In this document: piece after piece, positions 59,333 through 64,000 of the stretch | How the letters are laid out: the number at the start of each line of letters is the position of its first letter | How positions within the stretch are numbered: position 1 is the first letter of the stretch | Origin: Arthrobacter sp. MYb227 | Lineage (GTDB): Bacteria > Actinomycetota > Actinomycetes > Actinomycetales > Micrococcaceae | Length of the DNA stretch: 64,000 nt | Direction of reading: 5' to 3' | Assembly (NCBI RefSeq): GCF_002975435.1 | Contig: NZ_PCPT01000006.1 | Span: forward strand, 1-64,000 | The notes under the pieces: model-generated | Databases searched by the model: none | Seen by the model: only the letters and a program-made list of their open reading frames with translations | What the model was told of the DNA's origin: nothing | Position numbers and translations under genes: made by a program

Positions 59333-61120
59333 TCAGCGTAGTGGGTAGTTTGAATCCTTGAGGTTCTCTTCGACACGGGTGTAAGCATCGCGAGCTATGG
59401 CTTTCCAGAACCGCAGGGCGAGGGATGGGTTCTTGGTTTCCAATTGTGCAATCGCTTCTGCGGTGAGTACCTTCAGATGTACCTCGCCCAGGGCGGTGAC
59501 TCGGGTTGTTTGATCTCCTTCACCACCGAGAGCAATTTCACCAAAAGTCATTCCTGCGGAAAGCGTTGCATGGCGGGTGGGTTTATCACCTTCGTGTGTG
59601 GAGGTCACTACCTTGCCGTTGAGAATGAAGTACACCCCACCAAAGTCTTGGCCCACCCGACGAATAATCTGATCATCGGCAACCTTAGATTCGGTCATAG
59701 CCGCATCGAGTACACGAATATCGGATTCTGCAAGTGGTGCCAGCGCGGCAAAATCAGAGATTGCTACCTCTTGCGGCATCAAATCGGGGGTTCCGTGCCG
59801 CAGGAGAAGGGTGGTTTCGGCCCATTCCACGGCGTCGTTGCGATTTGAGAAGAATTTGACCTCTTCAAGGGGAGCAAATAACTGATCTTGAACTAAGACT
59901 AGGGTGCGACTCTCGGCAGCCATGGCATTATTCAGATCTTGGATCATCCGAATGGCGATCTTATCTAGTTCATCGACCCGGCGTAGATCCAGGATGACAA
60001 GTTCAACATCCGCTGACAGATCACTCACCTCACGCACCATGGATTCGGTTCCGGCAAAGAGCAGATCCCCGGCCAGTTCTAAGATGTGAGCGCGTTTTCC
60101 GTACTCGGCCAGGAGCTTGACGGCATCTTCGGTGTGCCGGGTAGCCGAGGGAACATCGGTGATGTCGTAATGGTCGCGGATGACCGAGCGGCCAATGCGT
60201 GCCGCCCGCACAAAATGCAGACCCATGTCCTTACTGATGCGCTCGCTGGTCGCGAGCCCACGTACCGAGGAACCATGTGCATCAAGGGCGGGGGAGTAGA
60301 TAGCGAGTCCGAGCTGTCCGGGAAGTACAGCGATCAGTCCGCCACCGACCCCAGATTTTGCTGGAAGTCCCACGGCACTGATCCATGCGCCAGCGTCGTC
60401 ATACATTCCACAGGTGGTCATGACCGATAGAACTCGTTGAACGGCTTCGGCACTCATTACCTTGGCACCGCTGCTCGGGTGCACACCTCCATTTGCAAGT
60501 GAGGCGGCCATCATCGCAAGATCTGAGGTATTGACCATGACAGAGCAGGCTTTGAAGTAGTCTTCGAGCGCCGGGGTCGGATCTGTTTCAATAATATTGA
60601 AAGATCGCAACAGGTAGGCCAGTGCCCGATTTCGATGCCCGGTCAGGGCCTCCGAGGCATAAATTGTTTCGCTGAGGCTGAGCTCGCGGCCGGCACACTG
60701 AGAAAACATTTCAAGGATTCGCTCGAACCGTGAGGTTTCACCATCTTTGATCATCGAGATGGTGGCGATGGCACCTGCATTGATCATGGCGTTGGCGGGG
60801 CGTCCGGTTTTGCGTGCCAGGGAGATTTCATTAAAGGCATCGCCGCTGGGTTCAACATCGATTTTTGCATCGACCGCTGCCAATCCCTGATCGTCCAAGG
60901 CCAATCCATAGGAGAACGGTTTGGAGATCGACTGGATTGAAAACTCAAGCTCTGCATCACCTACCGTGTAAATGTGCCCATCTACCGTGGCCATGGCTAT
61001 AGCAAATTTTGAGGTATCGGCATCAGCCATGGCCGGGATGCCTTGGTAGGGCGTGCCGGAAGTGACCTTGAGTAGGTCCTCATAGAGATGGCTCAGGTAA
61101 TCAGCTATGGGGGATCGCAT
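59333..61120 (-). CDS. glsA: Glutaminase with C-terminal STAS and cNMP-binding domains
   Basis: A 595-residue fusion. The serine-dependent beta-lactamase-like glutaminase (about 1-305) converts Gln to Glu and ammonia: FSIQSISKPFSYG holds the catalytic Ser-Lys pair, then GNRALAYLL and KSGVGGGLIAVLPGQLGLAIYSP. A STAS domain (about 330-430: LVILDLRRVDELDKIAIRMI) and a cyclic-nucleotide-binding domain (about 470-580: GVYFILNGKV, GEIALGGEG, TTRVTA) follow. The latter suggest control by a cyclic nucleotide or partner protein. The ATG at 61120 gives the family N-terminus. It begins 11 bases after the SGNH hydrolase stop. Confidence 0.9.
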   Translation of the reverse strand: MRSPIADYLSHLYEDLLKVTSGTPYQGIPAMADADTSKFAIAMATVDGHIYTVGDAELEFSIQSISKPFSYGLALDDQGLAAVDAKIDVEPSGDAFNEISLARKTGRPANAMINAGAIATISMIKDGETSRFERILEMFSQCAGRELSLSETIYASEALTGHRNRALAYLLRSFNIIETDPTPALEDYFKACSVMVNTSDLAMMAASLANGGVHPSSGAKVMSAEAVQRVLSVMTTCGMYDDAGAWISAVGLPAKSGVGGGLIAVLPGQLGLAIYSPALDAHGSSVRGLATSERISKDMGLHFVRAARIGRSVIRDHYDITDVPSATRHTEDAVKLLAEYGKRAHILELAGDLLFAGTESMVREVSDLSADVELVILDLRRVDELDKIAIRMIQDLNNAMAAESRTLVLVQDQLFAPLEEVKFFSNRNDAVEWAETTLLLRHGTPDLMPQEVAISDFAALAPLAESDIRVLDAAMTESKVADDQIIRRVGQDFGGVYFILNGKVVTSTHEGDKPTRHATLSAGMTFGEIALGGEGDQTTRVTALGEVHLKVLTAEAIAQLETKNPSLALRFWKAIARDAYTRVEENLKDSNYPLR

Positions 61121-61130
61121 GATTCCCAGC

Positions 61131-61871
61131 CTAGGCGTTTGGAGCCTCGAGTGGGCCGTTTGCTTGCAAAGGAATATTGTTGAGGGCCTCACCAATGGCA
61201 TGACCTAGGATTTGAGCGCCGGCAATGGTTGGATGCACCCCATCATCGCTGAGTCCCGCTTTGAAGGTGCCAGCGGGTGTACGCAGCCCCGCCGCAGCAT
61301 CAACAAAGAGCCATCCTTGTTCCATGGCGAGCTGACGTAGAAACTCGTTGTAGATTGCTGTTTGGCTGGCTTCATCATCACGTGGCGGAACGCTCGAAAG
61401 CAATACCACTTCTGTTGAAACGATTTTTGTGAGGCTCTGGAGGTTTGCTGCAATTTGAGCAAACCCGATGCGGTGGGCAAGATCGTTGGTGCCAGCCACA
61501 ATCACTAGGGCATCTGCAGAGGCATGATGTAGAGCCCTGGTCATATCCCCGGTTTGTGCTCCACCCATGGCCCAACCACCAACCCAGGTAAGGTCGGAAG
61601 GCTGTCCCTCGGGGTGCACAAAATGGATCCACGAAGCCTCTCCAACCTGCCCGGCAGCCACCGTGTGGCTCCCTGCTGCTGTTATTGAGTCTCCGGCAAC
61701 CAGAAAAGTTGTGGAGTTGGCTTGGGCCAAGGTACCGAGCGCCAGGGGAGTGGGTTTCGGGCCCTGCGGAGCGCCGACAAGTGACAATAGGACCCCCAAG
61801 ATTCCGATGAGTGCTATTGGAAAGGCCAAACGTTGATTTTTCACTAGGTTTCTTCCCGCTTGATGCTTCAA
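61131..61871 (-). CDS. SGNH/GDSL-family hydrolase, exported
   Basis: A 246-residue protein. A membrane/signal segment (about 15-35) precedes an SGNH fold: VAGDSIT holds the nucleophile Ser, AGTNDLAHR the Asn block, and LSDDGVHPTIAG the catalytic Asp-His. Substrate may be an acyl or acetyl ester in wall or envelope glycans. It is directly upstream of the glutaminase gene, perhaps only a transcriptional neighbour. Confidence 0.85.
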   Translation of the reverse strand: MKHQAGRNLVKNQRLAFPIALIGILGVLLSLVGAPQGPKPTPLALGTLAQANSTTFLVAGDSITAAGSHTVAAGQVGEASWIHFVHPEGQPSDLTWVGGWAMGGAQTGDMTRALHHASADALVIVAGTNDLAHRIGFAQIAANLQSLTKIVSTEVVLLSSVPPRDDEASQTAIYNEFLRQLAMEQGWLFVDAAAGLRTPAGTFKAGLSDDGVHPTIAGAQILGHAIGEALNNIPLQANGPLEAPNA

Positions 61872-61901
61872 GCCTAGGGTGTGGGAGTTAGTGAAAAATG
61901 C

Positions 61902-63473
61902 CTATTTTGGCAACGATTCGGCATCTCTGAGCACAAAACGCTGCAACTTGCCCGAGGGAGTCTTAGGAAGTTCACTCACATAGGTGATCCGGCGTGGGTA
62001 GGCGTGCGCTGCATATTGGGTTTTGACCAGTTGTTGAAGCTCTACCGTGAGTTCGTAACTGCCCAAAAGTCCACTACGGAGCACCACATAGGCCACCAGC
62101 ACTTCGCCACGAAGTTCATCGGGGACGCCAATAACTGCCGATTCCAACACATCTGGATGCGCAGCTAGCACCGACTCGACCTCGAACGGACCAATCCGGT
62201 ATCCGGCCATGATGATCACATCATCGTCGCGGGAGGAGAAGAAAATATAACCGTCCTCGTCCATGGTTCCGGCATCCCCGGTGTAATACCAACGGCCATC
62301 GGCCGAGTAGCGTGCCGCGGTGAGCATTGGGTCTCCGGAATAACCGTTGAACCACATCATGGGTGATCCAGGAATATTAATAGCCACTCGCCCACGAGTT
62401 CCCGCTGGAGCACACTCATCCTTGTCTTCAAATAGAACGCAGGCCGAATATCCAGGCATGGGTCGTCCCATGGAACCGGGCTTGATCGTATCGATGACCT
62501 CTGGAGCCCAACCATTGACGATACACATGCCCATCTCGGTCTGACCATAGTGGTCACGTACCGGAACACCCAACACCGACTCTGACCAAGCAATAGTAGG
62601 AGCGTCTAATGGTTCACCGGCGGAAGAAGCCCGTTTGATATTTAGCCCCGGTACGCCATTAGGATGTGAGGCACGCATCGATCGAACGATGGTGGGTGCC
62701 GAAGCAAAGTTAGTGACTCCAAACTTTGCTAGTACTTGCCAGCAGAGTTCCGCACTGAAACCTGTAGTCAGCAACAGGTTACGCCTGCCCGCATAAAGTG
62801 GTGCCAGAATCCCGTAGTACAGACCGTAAGCCCAACCCGGATCCGCAACGTTCCAGAAGACATCGTCTTCTTGGACATCTAGCCCGTACTGGAAATAAAC
62901 ATTGAATGCTTCAAGAGCACGTACCGGAACCGGAACACCCTTAGGTGTACCTGTAGTACCGGAAGTAAAAATCTCAACGAGCGGATCATCGAGCAAACGT
63001 ACGCACGCCGTGAACCCTGCGGGTTGCTGATCAAGCAAAGGGCCAAGTTCCCCGGTGCTCAGCACCGGGTAGTCAAGTAGTTCTAACTTAGGTAGTTGGG
63101 CGTCATCGGCAATGATGAGTTTGGCTCCACCACCGGCAACCCGAACCTCAATGGCAGGGGTAGCGAAAGCCGTGAAAAGTGGTACGTGCACAGCACCTAA
63201 ACGCCAAAGGCCCAAGAGCGTATAGACAAGTTCGGCGCTCTTGGACATCAAGGTCGCTACCCGGTCTCCGGGTTTGATTCCACGGGCGGCAAAAAGTGAT
63301 GCTGCACGTTCCGAACGATCTTTGATCAGCCCATAACTCAAATCAACTGAGTCAAGGTTTGCATCAATAACTGTGAAGGCAATCTGATCCGCAGGGTGCC
63401 TATCGCACAAAAGCTGTGCAGGTTGTACCTGGGACGCCAGCGTTGAAGAAACCTGAATATTAAACGCTTGCAT
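61902..63473 (-). CDS. Acyl-CoA synthetase (AMP-forming), acetyl/medium-chain type
   Basis: A 523-residue ligase that activates a carboxylate to acyl-CoA via acyl-AMP. VEIFTSGTTGTPKGVPVP is the P-loop, DHYGQTEMG the adenine motif, WYYTGDAGTMDEDGYIFFSSRDDDVI the hinge region, and ELPKTPSGKLQRF carries the catalytic Lys. Overall it resembles medium-chain/acetyl-CoA synthetase-like proteins; the true substrate is open. The ATG at 63473 is favoured over a GTG five codons upstream. Confidence 0.88.
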   Translation of the reverse strand: MQAFNIQVSSTLASQVQPAQLLCDRHPADQIAFTVIDANLDSVDLSYGLIKDRSERAASLFAARGIKPGDRVATLMSKSAELVYTLLGLWRLGAVHVPLFTAFATPAIEVRVAGGGAKLIIADDAQLPKLELLDYPVLSTGELGPLLDQQPAGFTACVRLLDDPLVEIFTSGTTGTPKGVPVPVRALEAFNVYFQYGLDVQEDDVFWNVADPGWAYGLYYGILAPLYAGRRNLLLTTGFSAELCWQVLAKFGVTNFASAPTIVRSMRASHPNGVPGLNIKRASSAGEPLDAPTIAWSESVLGVPVRDHYGQTEMGMCIVNGWAPEVIDTIKPGSMGRPMPGYSACVLFEDKDECAPAGTRGRVAINIPGSPMMWFNGYSGDPMLTAARYSADGRWYYTGDAGTMDEDGYIFFSSRDDDVIIMAGYRIGPFEVESVLAAHPDVLESAVIGVPDELRGEVLVAYVVLRSGLLGSYELTVELQQLVKTQYAAHAYPRRITYVSELPKTPSGKLQRFVLRDAESLPK

Positions 63474-63566
63474 TGCGCGGATGACCACCCTTGGACGAGC
63501 TCAAGAAAATTACTTTGCTTGGAGTCAAGTTATCAGGTGACCATCCGAACAACGCTCAGTGTTAAG

Positions 63567-63863
63567 TTAGCGTTTGCGGCCCACGGCCAGCGACGCCAGC
63601 ACCACACCAGCGCTAACAGTGTTAACTGCCGGCCAAGCACCAATCTTTTTGGCCAATGGATGCGAAGCGCCAAAAGCTGCAAGATAGAGCGCCGTCAGGG
63701 CAGCAGCCTTTGGAGTTCCAGCATTAGCCTTCCAAGCCAGAAAAGCACCTGTTCCCGCAACGGCAAGAACTGCTCCGCCGAGTGGTCGGTTTTTAGTTGC
63801 GCGCGCAGTGGCGAAACCACCGAGGAGTCCGGCTCCAGCCAGAGCAGAAGGTAATAGCGACAT
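63567..63863 (-). CDS. Small membrane protein, unknown function
   Basis: A 98-residue Ala/Gly-rich protein with about three hydrophobic segments (about 3-20, 28-45, 52-66) and a last one near 80-95, ending in basic GRKR. AGGAG lies about 12 bases before the ATG. No family recognised. The remaining 137 bases to the window end hold no recognisable gene. Confidence 0.55.
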   Translation of the reverse strand: MSLLPSALAGAGLLGGFATARATKNRPLGGAVLAVAGTGAFLAWKANAGTPKAAALTALYLAAFGASHPLAKKIGAWPAVNTVSAGVVLASLAVGRKR

Positions 63864-64000
63864 GTCTTTTCTTTACTCCTAAAGTTCGTTGTTCCTCGGT
63901 AACCAGCGTAGGCCTGCGGTACCTAGATATGGGATCTTTGGGTGATTCGACGCTGAGTTGCTCAACGCCCTCATACATCGTGTCTTATCTTGGTTCCCTG

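Noticed and set aside
63793-63978. Minus-strand open frame at the right edge
   Set aside because: Overlaps the small membrane protein in another frame and shows no motif or ribosome site.

Overview
The window reads as chromosome of a moderately GC-rich actinomycete, most likely a member of the Micrococcaceae (Arthrobacter/Glutamicibacter-like). This is inferred from gene content: HmuTUV/HtaA haem uptake with DtxR-type iron boxes, a creatinase closely matching the Arthrobacter/Pseudomonas enzymes, a sigma-ogt pair, App1-type phosphatase, and frequent GTG/TTG starts. No rRNA, tRNA, CRISPR array, insertion sequence or phage module was recognised.

1-9.1 kb: amine/creatine catabolism. A truncated glyA faces a GntR/FCD regulator. 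An SRPBCC/DUF4166 pair and an unknown membrane protein follow. Next comes an MHS-type transporter behind a consensus promoter with a triple TGCAAC repeat, then creatinase, a yeast-type cytosine deaminase gene broken by a one-base frameshift, an IclR regulator and a cupin. Creatinase makes sarcosine plus urea; glyA/GntR pairs in related bacteria accompany sarcosine oxidase genes, which are not in this window.

9.1-15.6 kb: FAD dehydrogenase, small membrane protein, DUF2087 protein, DUF4190-like protein, inositol-phosphatase family enzyme, and a MarR/MFS drug-efflux pair.

15.8-25.3 kb: APC permease, class III CoA-transferase, PucR regulator, aminotransferase (GabT/DavT), glutaryl-CoA dehydrogenase, semialdehyde dehydrogenase (GabD/DavD) and 3-hydroxyacyl-CoA dehydrogenase. 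Together they fit 5-aminovalerate -> glutarate -> glutaryl-CoA -> crotonyl-CoA better than plain GABA catabolism.

25.3-29.1 kb: PPOX-fold protein, App1 phosphatase, thioesterase, phosphoglycerate-mutase-like phosphatase and an iron-regulated siderophore-interacting reductase.

29.2-38.9 kb: haem acquisition. hmuT-hmuU-hmuV, a surface protein and a membrane-anchored HtaA protein form one tightly overlapping minus-strand run. A second HtaA protein ends in a WxL-like domain and lies beside a DUF916 (WxL-interacting) membrane protein. Haem oxygenase hmuO is divergent from hmuT. Iron boxes precede sip, htaA, hmuT and hmuO.

38.9-47.9 kb: alkA-tag, ArsR/CDF metal efflux, VanZ, an ABC exporter pair with an 18-bp palindrome upstream, a SAP/DUF6434 protein, ogt and an ECF-like sigma factor.

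47.9-53.3 kb: jetA-jetB-jetC (DUF3375, DUF4194, SMC-like ATPase), a Wadjet/MksBEF system without the nuclease gene jetD/mksG, directly upstream of the sigma-ogt pair.

53.4-64 kb: polysaccharide-deacetylase lipoprotein, aldo/keto reductase, a large RecB-like nuclease-helicase, a glutaminase-STAS-cNMP fusion, an SGNH hydrolase, an acyl-CoA synthetase and a small membrane protein.

Most exciting candidates: the HtaA-WxL/DUF916 haem-capture arrangement and the JetD-less Wadjet operon joined to sigma-ogt. All functional names are from reading the sequence; no database search was possible.
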